Origin: Limonium bicolor
Lineage: Eukaryota > Streptophyta > Magnoliopsida > Caryophyllales > Plumbaginaceae
Reading direction: 5' to 3'
NCBI GenBank assembly: GCA_023374045.1
Contig: CM041779.1
Span: forward strand, 295,192,167-295,256,166
Length of the DNA stretch: 64,000 nucleotides
Shown here: positions 45,401-58,592 of the stretch, piece after piece
Layout: every line of letters starts with the position of its first letter
Position numbering within the stretch: the first letter of the stretch is position 1
Notes under the pieces: generated by a model
The model's input: only the letters and a program-made list of their open reading frames with translations
Databases searched by the model: none
Told to the model about the DNA's origin: nothing
Translations under genes and position numbers: made by a program

Positions 45401-47165
45401 ATAGCTTCCCTAGTATGTTATCATGCCCACAAAAATTGTTTTCCTCATTCACCCATCTCACACACATCAAGTCCTTTCTCATCTTGTTTCCTCACCCAAG
45501 TCAACTCATACATAATAAACTCAATATAGTGCAATAATCTTAAATTGCATAGCACTAAGGCTCTTAAATGACATGGCTCTTAGACCCTTAAATGACTTAA
45601 ACTTAAACACTGAATTTACCATATATGAAAGCTTTCAACCTGCAAATAAACCCATCAATCTCATAGTAGTTATAATGCTCTTAAAATCCATCTTAAACTT
45701 ATATTACTAACTCATTCCCATTGGCTCCTTAGTCACAAGTTCATAAGCTTGTTTAAATTCTTTTTCCTAGGTTATATAACCCATTACCTAATGTAAGCCC
45801 TAGGCTACATTGGTACTCATCTAAAACTCATTCCTTAAACCTTAAACCACCATTAGGTAAGCAATTTACCTTGTTTTCTCAAGCTTATCTTAACTTCCTC
45901 CTTAGACCTTTTTCCCTTGGGAATCTTGGCCACCATCTTAACTTCCCTTGCCAATGTGCTAATCAATACACAATGACTCTCATGAGTGCTTAATAATACA
46001 CTAACCTTAAGGAGTAAACCCTAGGATGAAAATGTGTTTCAAGGTATAAAAGTGGATGATTACCTTTGAAGATCTCAAGGTAGACTTAGGCATGAATCAA
46101 GAGGACCACCACTAGTCCTTGGTGATCAAAACAAGCTAGAACAAGGCATAAAAACAAGGTGTCATAAGAGGCAATTTTTCGGCCATGTAGAAATATTAAG
46201 GGAAGTTGATTTTTCTTCCACTTTCATTACCTTGGATGAATGGAGAACCAAAAGAGCTCTTCAAACTTGACTTTCCTCCATCAATGGAGTTTCCTCTTGG
46301 CACCGAAATGGAGCTTTGAAGGATTTGAAAAGATAGAAAGCTAGAGCTTGAGCTAACTAAGAATAATATGTGTTTAGTTTTTGATTTGGAGCTAAAATGA
46401 GTAAGTTGTAGACAAGGCAAGGTGAGGCAACAATGGAGCTGGTTCTCACGGTTTGAGAGGGTGAAGAAAATGAAGAAAACCGTGGAAGAAGAGAATGAAT
46501 GGAGAAGAGGAGAGAAGATAGGCTAAAAGGTAAGATATTTACCTTAAAAGCAAATAGTAACCTTTTCCTTATTTCTCTTTTCTTTTCTTATTTGATGAAG
46601 TCTTTAATGAATCATCCCTTAGAAACCGGCCCCCTCATTAGATAAGGCTAACATGGTCTTTGTTGACCAACTAATTGACTTATGTTGACTTAAGCTTAAT
46701 TTGGGTACTATTTGGCACTATTCACTAATTAGTGCACATATTCGTGAAATTTTTGGTTTCCCATTGATTTAGGCTTCCTAATGTGATACTAATTAGTACA
46801 CATGTTGATTAAGATGTAATCATGGGCATTTAGCCACTCAAAACTCATTTCTAAGACAATTTCTCAAAAAGGTGCTTTAAGGAGTCTTAAAGCACATTTT
46901 GTGTTTAAGCTTGTTTTTGAGTTTGGTTTTCTTTGATAATTGATTTAAAATGTCCATTAGCATATTACTAAAGTCTTATAATGGTATTTGGATGCTAATC
47001 AAAGCCACTCCAAGCTTAGAGCACATTTTTGCCTTAATTGCCCTTAAGGCATTTTCTTGTGTTTTCCTTGGTTAAAATTGTCTACCAATCTTTCTAAGGC
47101 ATATTTTAGCCTTACCACATCATAATTTGATGTTTACTTAGTATACTTAGGTTTGGGGTATTTCA
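42481..47165 (-). repeat. 3' LTR of the chromovirus element (4685 bp)
   Basis: This is nearly identical to the right LTR. In the first 480 or so bases I count about six differences, all transitions (for example ACCCC/ACCTC at base 10). It has no long frame. Short frames such as 42681-42896 recur identically in the other LTR. Confidence 0.9.
44129..44470. repeat. Five-unit hairpin minisatellite in the 3' LTR
   Basis: Units start at 44129, 44189, 44260, 44333 and 44406. Each pairs CGACCGACCTT or CGACCGAACTT with a nearby AAGGTCGGTC or AAGTTCGGTCG. Each unit can thus form its own stem-loop. The same array is at 54076-54420 in the 5' LTR. Confidence 0.75.
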
Positions 47166-47182
47166 ATCTACCCCCCTTAAAA
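47166..47182 (-). other. Polypurine tract of the chromovirus element
   Basis: In sense it reads TTTTAAGGGGGGTAGAT directly before the 3' LTR start TGAAATACCCC. This is the usual primer site for plus-strand DNA. Confidence 0.75.
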
Positions 47183-50100
47183 GAACTTTGTCCCCAAAGT
47201 TCCCATGCATCTATCTTATTAGAATACATGACTTACCTCATTCCATAGATCAGATAGATCATACTTATGTATACTTAAACTCATTGAATCATTAGATCCA
47301 CCATATGCTTATACTTAAATATCACACAACATGCTTAAGCATGTATAGCACTCAAAATTCTCTTTGTTTCTTTTGATGATTAAAACAATCACATAATTTT
47401 CCAACTTATTCTCCCATGTCACCGGTCCGTAGACAATGGCTCGTTCGTCCTCGTCACCCTGGGCCAGAATACAAAACACTCTGCTCTCCCCATGTCACCG
47501 GTCCGAAGACAAAGGCTCGTGCGTCCTCGACTTCATGGGCGAGACTCAGTAAAAAGGTAATCCTTTTACGAGGTCATGTAAGGAATAATTCCTTAATTAA
47601 AATACAATCAACTCCAATTTCGTTTTATACTAACGCCTCCATCCTTAGCGTGATTTAATTGTGACCACTGGTAGGGAGTTTCAGGAATCATCCAACCCTG
47701 ATGTGATCAGCATCAGGTTGAACTATCCTTCCACCCCAATTTGTGTTTGATTTCCCTTGATCCCTAGAAAATCAAGTTCCACCCACGTCATTTTCAAACA
47801 TCCAAATAATTCACTCATGTCCAATTTTCTATCTTTTTAGTTCTTCTAATCATAATCAATACATCTCCAAGGTGTGGACTCAGTCCATCCATCATTCCCA
47901 ATTCATCTGTTAATACTTACCTCAGGACTTAAATTCCTATTAAGTTCTATAACCGTCTCTTACCAATTCTCACCATCTTATATCTTATAGCATTACTATC
48001 TTCTTCCTTATATTCATATCGAATAGTATCCCATAGTGTTATCTTATTCTTATCTCACACATAGTCTCATATCGACTCATACCTCATATATTCCTTATTT
48101 CTTAAGTCTCCTTAATCCTCTTCCTTAATTCTCTTAACTTGTACCCACACCGGAGTTAACAAGATAGGTACTTAATATGTATGGTATTCACATCTTCTGT
48201 GTGCAATAGCCATGATTTATCTCAAAATGTTTATGTAAAACATATTCTCAAATTCTTTTGTGCTATGCACACCGTAGTTTATGTACTCAGTACACAAACA
48301 TACGCTAAGCGGTTTTCGCTCTACCCCCCTTAAAATGGATTACGCCCACGTAATCAACATTATATCATCCTTGAACATAAGTTCAAGATGTCTAATTCTC
48401 ACCAGGCATTCTAGCTTCCATGTCATCTATTTCACTTACGATTCGATCAGAGGGTCATAACTATGCTAATGACTTAGTCTCTGTATCAAGGATTCTTAAC
48501 GGTACTTATACCATTTTCTTAACTTAGTTTGGTCTAATCTCAAAGGTAGTGGTCTGCTAGCTTCAGCTGCGTGACTTTGATAATCTTAGGCTTAACTGCC
48601 TTTCTAATCGTTCATAGTATTGTATATCCTTCTGCCTCCTTACAGTTTAGGAATATTGGTTTCTCAGTGGACACGTGTTATCTTTTTATATACACGGCCT
48701 TAATGAGTTGTAACTCGTCTATCCATTTTCCTTGAAGATCTTATGTTCATACTCTTAGTGTTTTCTCGAATGTCTAAATTGTTCTCTCCAACTGACCTTT
48801 GGTCTGAGGATGACCCTTAATCTGAAACTACTGTTTAGTGCTTATAAGACATGTCCAATGTCTGAGCTTATCAATCCGTGCTCTTCACACTTCATAGTCC
48901 TTAATTATTTGTTCTCTGATTCCTTTGTGTTGTTGGTTCAACTGAATTCTTCTCTTCGACTGTTTGTGGTAGTAGCTGCTCTTGTCTGATCTTGCGTCGT
49001 TGTCCGTGGTACGGAGTCGACTACTTCCCGTGTTCCTTACACCACTCGTCTACATGCATGGGGTACCTTACTGGTACATTACTACTTACCCGACTAACTC
49101 ATAGATGAGCCTGTCAGGCCTGCAAGCCCCTGTGGGGTGCAGTCGTCCCACATCTCGTTTTAGTAAACTCGTAGTGTCCGTCACACGTTTAACCATTGCT
49201 AACTATGAAGTATTCTGTTGTCGATCTCCTCTTTCATCGTTCCATAATAACACTTATTGTTCTTCTTGAACTTAATCAAGGAAAATCCATTTACTATGTT
49301 CTTGGGTATTGTATGCTCTAGTTCTTTCTGTATCCCGTACTGACTCGGTCTCTTAGTGACTGAGGTCTCTTTCCATAGAGCCTCTTATCTTCTTTCTCAT
49401 ATTTGTTCTACTAGGAATGCACTTCCAGTTCCTTAAGGAGTGGGTAGTGTGCTTCCTATGAAATCTTACCTAACAAGGTCCAGACTACTGGCATCAGTGC
49501 ACAGTTCGTCTACCATCTTATTCCCTTACTTATATCGGTCTTAGCTTATAAATTTAATTGCCTCAGTGTCAATATTTGACAGCTTATACATAACGGTCGC
49601 TTTACCGCTCACCATGACTTAATCCCCTTATATAAATATTGTACTCACGACCACTACTAACGTGGTAGCTGGCCTTTACCATGTTGCCCATTGATGGCGC
49701 AACTACTTACTCATTTACTCTAACATCTTATCTTACATTCAATCCCTTCATGGTGTGAACACACTGGGGGTTCTCTCATTTCGGTGTATGGCGGTTGCTG
49801 TATCGTGTTGTAAAATGGTCATCTCTTAATACGAAGGTGTTCTGCTTCAATCTCAGGTTCATAAGTAGGCTAATTTTTTTCCTCACATTCTTTCATCCTT
49901 TATGATGTTATCTACCGTGTAATTTTACCGGTTACTGAAGAAGTCATCCGTTTACTCACAAGCCCTTCTGAGCGTTGGTCTCTTGACGTGCCATTCTGTG
50001 CACTCACCATGTTTATCTCTGATGATTACTGATTCTTACATCCTGGGTGTTGGATATGGGGTCTATCTCTGCAGTCTTCCTTATTACTCAAGTGTATCTG

Positions 50101-52410
50101 GTATGTTTAAAGGTAATCTCAAGGTTTACAGTTTCCATTCTCTAACAAAAGTGTATTACATCTCTAATAAGTGAAAGCCCTTTTTGAGGGGTTTATTCCC
50201 ACTCATGGCCTCACAACAAGGAGAGGTATCCCCACCCTAAAAGGCATGGTTCATTCTCCGCCCCTGCCAATGTGCTATCTCATTATTCTCATTGGTGACT
50301 TTTCCTGGCAATATTTTCCACAATCTAAGTTATAGGTTTGGTAACCGTTCATATCTACGAATTGTAGTTCCTTCGTGGCTTAAATAAGCTCTCTTACAAC
50401 TTACTGCGCCTCGGGCTCTGATGTGGTTAACATCCTTGGCTCGTAGGCTCTTAGTGCTTAATGCCTCAGTCCATTACTTGTACTCTTATTCATCTGTAGG
50501 TCATCCTTATATGTTTCTGTTTCTTTGAACATTATCCACCGTTAGGTTACATATTGAATGTAGTATCGGGTTTCATGGTAAGTTGCTGCATCCTGCTTCC
50601 TGCTATGGAAGTTTATTCAGGTGATCTGAGGTTACTTAGTGTCCTCGAAAATACTGTCATTTAACTAGACTTATGTCTTTTAGCAATCAAGGTTAGGTTC
50701 GTATTAGGCGTTTGCCTTACGGTGTCCAAGTTGGATATTATCCTATCATCTTATACTTCCATCTCAACGCTTCGTTCAACTTCCGTTGACTACGCCACCC
50801 GTTGATGATCAATCATACCTGGGTGTTAATGAGTTAGACAAATAGTATTAACTGTTATTCATCAGTTGGTTCGGCTCGACTATGCCCGCTCTGTGGGGGT
50901 AGTCCTCTGAGCTTTCCTTTTCCAGGGTTGTACGACTTTAATCCTTAGTAGGTTATAGCTTACGTTTATTTCTTTTATCCTTGTTTTCTGGGTTTTCCAA
51001 CATCTTCATTGAAGAACGTTGTTATTGGTATTCTTAATGGTCACTCTGGGAGTCTTATCTCGTTTTGGTTGGAAGTCGTTGCTTCAACAGTCTCAATCGT
51101 ATCTTATAATACATCCCTTGTATGTTATTGCTTACATAGTGTTTTGCTCGGATTATTGAGCGATCTCTTAAGTTTTCCTCTCGGGGTTTGGGATTGATGT
51201 TCTTACCGCACTGTCAGTTGTTGTTGTAGTAGGTTGTACCGTTGCTAATATTTATATCGTTTAGTATTCTGTCCAAGTTCAACTCCCTGCTAACTGGTGT
51301 ATCCGCTCATCTCATCATGGTCAGGCCGTCAGGCCCTTCCAAGGTCTCATTCTCCCGTTCTTATAGATTTACAATCCGGTATTAGTGTGTACTACTATTG
51401 TAGCATTCTGTTACCTCGCCATGATGGCTCTCTGTGTAGCTTAATCGTGGTAGCACTTGCTATGGCAAGTGCGCCATGCAAGATGAGCTTCCGGTACTGG
51501 GTGCGTCTGTAGTGGTACTTCCACCTAGTTTCCATATCTTTGGTAGTCCTCGGGACTCCTTCGACGTTCTCCTATTTAGGATAACTAGCCATCCGGCAAT
51601 TTCCTTGTTGTTTTGACCGTACTGTCACTTATCCGGGCGTTCCTCTTTCTGAGGGAACCCCTTATTATTTTTCTTATGTCTTAATCCTCGCTCCCGTTCC
51701 CACACATTTTGTCGTGGTTACTAAGTAATGATTCTCCTTTAGGTACTACATCGTAGTCCTATCCCGGTATTCAGTTTGTACATGTCTTCATCGACACCAG
51801 TGCTATGTCGGCCAGGTTTCGTAACCTTCTCATTGTATGGGGTTTGGAGTTCCCGTTTCTAACTGGACCTTCCAGTAATCTCAACTCTCATGCCTGGTAT
51901 AATCCCACTGTTAAGCTCACTCGGACCACTGTCTGGTACTCATGTCGCTTATCCTTTCTTATCCATTGCACTTATAGTGATTTCCTTATTGTTGGTATGG
52001 CGGGTTATTTCGACTGCGTAGCATGTCGACCCATGTTGCCGGTAATTTCCGTCCTCTTACTGGTAAAATTCTGTTGGCAGTGCCTGTTTCTCCGCTGCGC
52101 CCCAGTTAAAACGTTAAAGTTCGCATAAACTGTTGTTCAACAAGATGTTTCTCGTATTGCTTACTGTTAGCTAACTGCCAGATCGGGTCTTTCCCGAGTA
52201 AGAGAAGGCTTTCTTCTCTCTAGCGTTTGTTCCCCATATCCAGGGTTAGGGTTATGGGGGGCGGGTCTAGGTACTATGGATATCCGGTAAACACCGGGAA
52301 GTCCTGACTAACGCACCTCTCACTCTATCACTCAACCCTTAACCTATAACTCAAACTCAACCTGAGTATTCACCTAAGTTCGGTATTTCTTGTCTTCAGA
52401 GCGTAACTAC
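47183..52410 (-). pseudogene. Coding-dead internal region of the chromovirus element
   Basis: More than 5 kb without an open frame of 110 codons on either strand. The only motif I can read with confidence is integrase-like, and is listed separately. Bases 47409-47560 contain two tandem copies, about 83 bases apart, of a unit with CATGTCACCGGTCCG. Gag, protease and RT should lie towards 52400 in sense, but stops and indels obscure them. The region is much more decayed than the LTRs that flank it. Confidence 0.6.
48690..48830 (-). pseudogene. Degenerate integrase core motif
   Basis: The minus strand at 48817-48780 reads GHPQTKGQLERT. It is followed, across stops, by residues matching the chromovirus integrase stretch after HPQTDGQSERT, which contains the third catalytic acidic residue. 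Several stop codons interrupt it. This supports the minus-strand, integrase-after-RT orientation inferred from the PBS. Confidence 0.5.
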
Positions 52411-52422
52411 GCTCTGATACCA
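52411..52422 (-). other. Primer-binding site of the chromovirus element
   Basis: The sense sequence is TGGTATCAGAGC, complementary to initiator tRNA-Met, five bases from the 5' LTR edge. This PBS is standard for Del/Tekay chromoviruses. Confidence 0.85.
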
Positions 52423-52427
52423 CTTTT

Positions 52428-55400
52428 TGTAACACCTCATCTCAATCCAAATGTGGTTTCTCAACTTAACAACATATATATAAAAGTCACAGCGGAATTC
52501 AATGCCCTCCAGGACCTTGCCACGGTCTGATTGACAGAATATACCGAACATTAGTACATACAAATCTTAACCAAATACATGTCCCTCTTACAATCCTCTC
52601 ACATCCTATACATCTTACTAACTCAAATTGCCATACGAGTGTACATGCACAACTCGTAGGCCACACTTAACCCGTAACGCTTGTACCCCTTCTTACTCTC
52701 GCGGCGGCCGCCTCCTAACGTTCACCTGTGTAGTAAAAACAGGCCCCAAAGGGGGTCAGCACGAATGCTGGTACGATCCTCTCATGGCCCCCAAGCTAAC
52801 GTGGCTACGACGACTAATTGTCGATAGCATGGAGGTTGATTAGATGCACAACATAATAGAAAGTGCAATAAACAACAGACCAATTATGAACAATCAAAGT
52901 TCAAACATAATGAACGACTTAAATGCGTTCCCTTAATTAGAGAGTTATTTATTTAACTCCTTAAGTTATGTTTCCTCTTAATCTTAGTCCATCCTTATCT
53001 TACCTCAATCTTAGTCTTATCTTAGTCTTAGAAACAACCATCCTTTAAAAAGGAATGGATGTAGCTTATCTTAGTCTTATAATACAAACCATCCTTTAAA
53101 TAGGAATGGTTGCAACTTATCTCAAACCTTATCTCATATATGCCAACCGTTCTCTCATTGGGAACTAGTTAACCCTTAGTTTGTTGTTTATTTTTGTAGG
53201 GCTTGGTTAACCCTAGCCAGCAGCAAGACACTTACCAGCAATAAACAACATTCTTAAATTGTTGGGGATGTAGGCTAGATCCCCCCACGCCATCTTAAAG
53301 CCACCTACCTTGGACTGGATGTCCAATGTAGCTGAGCCGGCCAACCAACCCTAGGCTACAAGTCCGAAGACAAGTCCTTAAGCGGAAGTCGGATCTGCTA
53401 TAGATACCGACCCCCTTTCCTTAGCATGCATGACCGGAGTCAGTCCCGGGTTCCTCACTCCCCCCAAGTACCAGTTAGTAAAAGTCTTAAGACCATGTTT
53501 GTTGGTTAACCTCTTTCGGTTCTTAACAAACTAATATTAGGGAGTGTTCCTTAGTCTCACACAATTCCTTACTAAACGTTAGTTAGTAGGTTCTTACGGT
53601 AAGTTGTGTTAGTTTTCAAACATCACACAACAATGCAATAAACATAATATTCTGGTTGCATGCTTTATCTTGTTTAGTGAGCACACAAAAACAAATAGCA
53701 CACAAGCCGAGGGACACCTCGTTAGCAAGCAGGTCACAAGAAGAACTGTACCGTTCACCGTTGGTCGTTTGGTTGCTTACTCTCCTCCGGAGTCCAAACT
53801 CTCAAGTCCTAAAACATTGATTCAGTTTTAGGTTGTTAATCACTTAACTTAGTTCAACTTCATTAACTTACTTAACCCATAATGATTCCCCACCTAACAC
53901 CTCTTAAGTTTTACAACTTATTCTTACAACCTAAACTTAAACTTTTAAGTTCATACTTAACTTAATCCCTTAGGTCTTTATACCTCTAATCATCAATGCC
54001 CTCTTAATGGGGTACCATTAATACCTCTAAACCTCTTTAGGGTTTCTTTCTTCTTCTTTTTTTCATCTTTAGGTTCGACCGACCTTACCCAAGGTCGGTC
54101 CATACCAGAACTTATTACCGTTTGAAAATTTTACCCCGACCAACCTTGCAAGTCCGGTCCCCAAGGTCAGTCCATTCCCGAGAGTTTTTCCCGTGGGAAA
54201 TTTAAGCCCGACCGAACTTGCCAAGGTCGGTCCCAAGTTCGGTCGATTCCAGAGACTCGATTCGTACACAAAATACAAGCCCGACCGAACTTGTAAGTCC
54301 GGTCCCCAAGTTCAGTCGATTCCAGAAACTCTTTCCGGTAGTGTAAACTGAGCTCGACCGACCTTGCAGGTCCAGTCCCTAAGGTCGGTCGGCTCCAGAA
54401 CCTTGTTTCTAAATTCCCATTTGACTCCAAACTTCTCCACAAGTTCCCCCATGTGTCCTAATACCACTTAGGCACTTAACTCACCTTAGAACTTCCACCA
54501 ACCTCTCCAAAACAATTTCCAAAGATCTTCTTAACATTCACTCAATCCTTTTTAAACTCCTAACACTTAGGACTTATTTACTTACATTTCCAACTTGTAA
54601 CCTTACCAAAACTTCAACCAACCCAAGTGTTCCCTCCTTGGCAGTTGGAGCACTTCATAGACATCATCTTTTCCCATCTTCAGCTCATTTACCAAAACTT
54701 CCTCAAGTCACCTTGCATATCCATGCACCAATTCCTCTCTATTCCTTTTATTACTCATCATTCCTAAACTCTTGGACATACCTAAACATTTCTTGCCATC
54801 CTCTTAGCACCTTAACCTTGTTCTTCTTTTCCTTGACCTTCCTACACCCTCCTTAGACATCTACATCTCTTTTACTCGGTTTACTCACCGTTCTTATGAT
54901 CTTACGCTCTTATACATTCCTAGTCAACTTCCTCGACATTCGACAACATTCTCCTTCAATTTTCACTTCCATCACCTAAGTCCACTCATTACCATCTAAA
55001 CTAAAACCTTATTGTTCCACTACTAGCATCATCACTACTTACACAAGCTTCCCAAAACTTTCATTGATATATTCCCTAGTTCGTACCTAAATCACCTTAA
55101 AGCATTATACACCTTCTCCTCCAAATTTGCACAAGTCTTACCATTCCTCATACCGTGACTTTGGTGTGTTCAATACACCCATCTAAACTCTAATTTCCTC
55201 ATAGACCCTTCTAGGTCATTCTAAACCTCAAGAACTACTTAGTTAACTCATTTCCACTCAAATTCCTCTTAATGATCCCTAGTAAATCCTAGGGCATATT
55301 AACTCACCACCACCACTTAAAGACTTTGTTTTCTACTCAAATTTCGCCATAGCTTCCCTAGTATGTTATCATGCCCACAAGCATTGTTTTCCTCATTCAC

Positions 55401-57097
55401 CCATCTCATACACATCAAGTCCTTTCTCATCTTGTTTCCTCACCCAAGTCAACTCATATATAATAAACTCAATATAGTGCAATAATCTTAAATTGCATAG
55501 CACTATGGCTCTTAGGCCCTTAAATGACTTAAACTTAAACACTGAATTTCCCACATATGAAAGCTTTCAACCTGCAAATACACCCATTAATCTCATAGTA
55601 GTTATAATGCTCTTAAAATCCATCTTAAACTTATATTACTAACTCATTCCCATTGGCTCCTTAGTCACAAGTTCATAAGCTTGTTTAAATTCTTTTTCCT
55701 AGGTTATATAACCCATTACCTAATGTAAGCCCTAGGCTACATTGGTACTCATCTAAAACTCATTCCTTAAACCTTAAACCACCATTAGGTAAGTAATTTA
55801 CCTTGTTTTCTCAAGCTTATCTTAACTTCCTCCTTAGACCTTTTTCCCTTGGGAATCTCGGCCACCATCTTAACTTCCCTTGCCAATGTGCTAATCAATA
55901 CACAATGACTCTCATGAGTGCTAAATAATACACTAACCTTAAGGAGTAAACCCTAGGATGAAAATGTGTTTCAAGGTATAAAAGTGGATGATTACCTTTG
56001 AAGATCTCAAGGTAGACTTGGGCATGAATCAAGAGGACCACCACTAGTCCTTGGTGATCAAAACAAGCTAGAACAAGGCATAAAAACAAGGTGTCTTAAG
56101 AGGCAATTTTTCGGCCATGTAGAAAAATGAAGGGAAGTTGATTTTTCTTCCACTTTCATTACCTTGGATGAATGGAGAACCAAAAGAGCTCTTCAAACTT
56201 GACTTTCCTCCATCAATGGAGTTTCCTCTTGGCACCGAAATGGAGCTTTGAAGGATTTGAAAAGATAGAAAGCTAGAGCTTGAGCTAACTAAGAATAATA
56301 TGTGTTTAGTTTTTTATTTGGAGCTAAAATGAGTAAGTTGTAGACAAGGCAAGGTGAGGCAACAATGGAGCTGGTTCTCACGGTTTGAGAGGGTGAAGAA
56401 AATGAAGAAAACCATGGAAGAAGAGAATGGATGGAGAAGAGGAGAGAAGATAGGCTAAAAGGTAAGATATTTACCTTAAAAGCAAATAGTAACCTTTTCC
56501 TTATTTCTCTTTTCTTTTCTTATTTGATGAAGTCTTTAATGACTCATCCCTTAGAAACCGGCCCCCTCATTAGATAAGGCTAACATGGTCTTTGTTGACC
56601 AACTAATTGACTTATGTTGACTTAAGCTTAATTTGGGCACTATTTGGCACTATTCGCTAATTAGTGCACATATTCGTGAAACTTTTGGTTTCCCGTTGAT
56701 TTAGGCTTCCTAATGTGATACTAATTAGTACACATGTTTATTAAGATGTAATCATGGGAATTTAGCCACTCAAAACTCATTTCTAAGACAATTTCTCAAA
56801 AAGGTGCTTTAAGGAGTCTTAAAGCACATTTTGTGTTTAAGCTTGTTTTTGAGCTTGGTTTTCTTTGATAATTGATTTAAAATGTCCATTAGCATATTAC
56901 TAAAGTCTTATAATGGTATTTGGGTGCTAATCAAAGCCACTCCAAGCTTAGAGCACATTTTTGCCTTAATTGCCCTTAAGGCATTTTCTTGTGTTTTCCT
57001 TGGTTAAAATTGTCTACCAATCTTTCTAAGGCATATTTTAGCCTTACTACATCATAATTTGATGTTTACTTAGCATACTTAGGTTTGGGGTATTTCA
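52428..57097 (-). repeat. 5' LTR of the chromovirus element (4670 bp)
   Basis: It matches the 42481-47165 LTR along its whole length, with scattered transitions and a few small indels (for example one base near 55200 and a larger one near 55510). It ends TATTTCA at 57097, followed by the CATAC duplication. Confidence 0.9.
54076..54420. repeat. Five-unit hairpin minisatellite in the 5' LTR
   Basis: The counterpart of 44129-44470. Unit order and spacing are preserved, with a few base differences inside stems (for example AAGGTCAGTC for AAGGTCGGTC near 54164). Confidence 0.75.
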
Positions 57098-57973
57098 CAT
57101 ACATAGATTCATCGAAGGGAAACATTTCCACATTAAACAAGACTTTGAGTTCTCCATTGACAGAAGGGTTTCGGAAGACCAGCAAGTCCCATTTTTGTTT
57201 CTGGTCAATCAAGTGAGCCTCAAATGTTTGGAAATACTCCAGGATCAGCTGAGAAGCGGTCGTTGCGATATTGACCACACAACATCGTACGAAGATGTTT
57301 GTGCGTTTACTTCGACCATGGGATTACCGTGCGCGTTTCGTATGTTTCAGTACATTCAAGCCGGTCTAAATATACCAGTTGAAGAAGTGCATATCTTCTG
57401 GCGAACACTCAGATATGACGCACAGCAAGAATTTGAAGCACAACGCCAAACATACGATGAGTCGTATAGCATAGAGGAACAACTCTCATGTGTAGGTTTA
57501 TGGTATAATGATCTGTCTCAGCGGTATGATCCTACGACGATCGAATAAGCGTTCAACACGTGGAAGCCAATATGGGAGCCCGAGGATGATCACACTGGTT
57601 TACAGCCACCAGAGGTGAAGGTGCCTAAGGGTCGGCCCACTACCAAAAAAAAAAAGAGGCCAAACACTAGGGACAAGTCCGAGCACGAGCATTTAGGTCT
57701 TGGAAACTGTGGCCCGGCCCTACGACATTCGCAGTCTCAGCGACGCCCGACAGCCCCCGAAAGTACAAGTGATCGTGGGTCGTCAATGCAACACAATCAA
57801 TCACAGTGTTGGCCATCTGAGGGAATGAGTCAAACTGGAGAAGGACCGACAATGCAACACAATCCACCTCAACAACATGCACCATGTCCGACATACTGGA
57901 GCCCCTGGAAATTCTCGCCGTATTGGAGTGACCTCGATCCGCAATTAGCTAATTATATATAGGTTAGAGGGAG

Positions 57974-58540
57974 ATAGTGGGTGATGGAAACTGTGGGTTT
58001 CGAGCTATTGCTGATGCCGTGTACAACGATGAAGGCCAATGGAAATAGGTTAGACGTGCATGCTTGGATGAGCTGGAGGGTAAAAGAGATTGATGGTTAT
58101 CAAAATGTGAACCTGTTTGGTACGATAGACAGTATCGTCGACTGAATTGGTTTGAAGACACATTTGCACCACCGCAATACTGGATTGAAATTCTAGATCT
58201 TGGTGTCATCTTGTGCACTGCATACCACATTGCGCTTATCAGTTTTTCAAAAGCATACAATGGTAAGGCTAGTGGGTTGGTCGCACTGCCGCTACGTGAT
58301 GATCGGGGGTTAGGTCGTCCAACAGCAGAGGTCAGTATTGCATGTATCGCTGAGCAGTCTCATTTCATTAGACTCCAAACAGTCGAAAATTGTCCAGTCC
58401 CAATCATGAATCCGATGTGGCGATGTTGGCATGAGCCCTCAGTTACAGCTTATATTGAGCCGTACTTACCGCGCAATGCAGAGTGGTACAGATTGTTTCC
58501 CCCAACTAGTGGATCAGGACAGTTGATTATAGAAGATTAG
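57974..58540 (+). pseudogene. OTU-type cysteine protease domain of the MULE
   Basis: This lies just after the transposase tail and one frame away, implying a frameshift near 57963-57973. It begins IVGDGNCGFRAIADAVY, the OTU deubiquitinase signature. The catalytic Cys codon is at 57992-57994 and the Asp precedes it in GDGNC. The candidate catalytic His is in SHFIRLQ (58361-58363). Stops at 58046 (TAG, likely from CAG) and 58091 (TGA, likely from TGG) break the frame. It is then open from about 58094 to the TAG at 58538. Plant MULEs with OTU or ULP protease domains are known. The protease is thought to act on ubiquitin-like modifiers or on the polyprotein, but its role in transposition is unproven. 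Confidence 0.75.
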
Positions 58541-58592
58541 AGTTTCTAAAATTTTGTTGAATTCCTGTATGTCATTAATATATTCAAGAAGT

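Larger units (their letters stand above)
42481..57097 (-). mobile_element. Del/Tekay-type chromovirus LTR retrotransposon (14.6 kb)
   Basis: The two LTRs are 42481-47165 (3') and 52428-57097 (5'), with sense termini TGAAATACCCC and GGTGTTACA. The PBS (52411-52422) is adjacent to the right LTR and the polypurine tract (47166-47182) to the left LTR, so the element reads on the minus strand. CATAC flanks both ends (42476-42480 and 57098-57102), proving a single insertion event. It lies in exon 4 of the MULE transposase gene; removing it with one CATAC restores the exon frame. The internal 5.26 kb has no long frame. Its LTRs are related to the solo LTR at 22568-27915. Confidence 0.9.
40398..57962 (+). 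pseudogene. MULE transposase gene, four exons, split by a retrotransposon
   Basis: Exons are 40398-40547, 40991-41614, 41702-42311 and 42401-42480 continuing at 57103-57962. All introns have GT...AG ends, and joining keeps the frame. The N-terminus is lysine-rich (MVSFGSLKKKLFGKKSKK). A FAR1/MuDR-type zinc-binding region follows (IYGDKEEAVSYVFRTAEANN, ATKKCNCPF). The MULE catalytic domain shows D in LIDSPYKTN (41788-41790), D in VTDNEKAL (41971-41973) and CRWH (about 42034-42045), then SAHSALKCWLHTSTGSLDTC. Defects are a frameshift near 41320, a TAA at 57546 and the 14.6-kb insertion in exon 4. The C-terminal tail is Pro/Gln/Lys-rich and ends at TAG 57960. It would cut and join MULE termini in the nucleus. 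The OTU domain follows directly. Confidence 0.85.

Noticed and set aside
51797..51830. Plus-strand FIDTSA string resembling an aspartic protease site
   Set aside because: The element reads on the minus strand by PBS, polypurine tract and integrase motif; no further protease motif is near.
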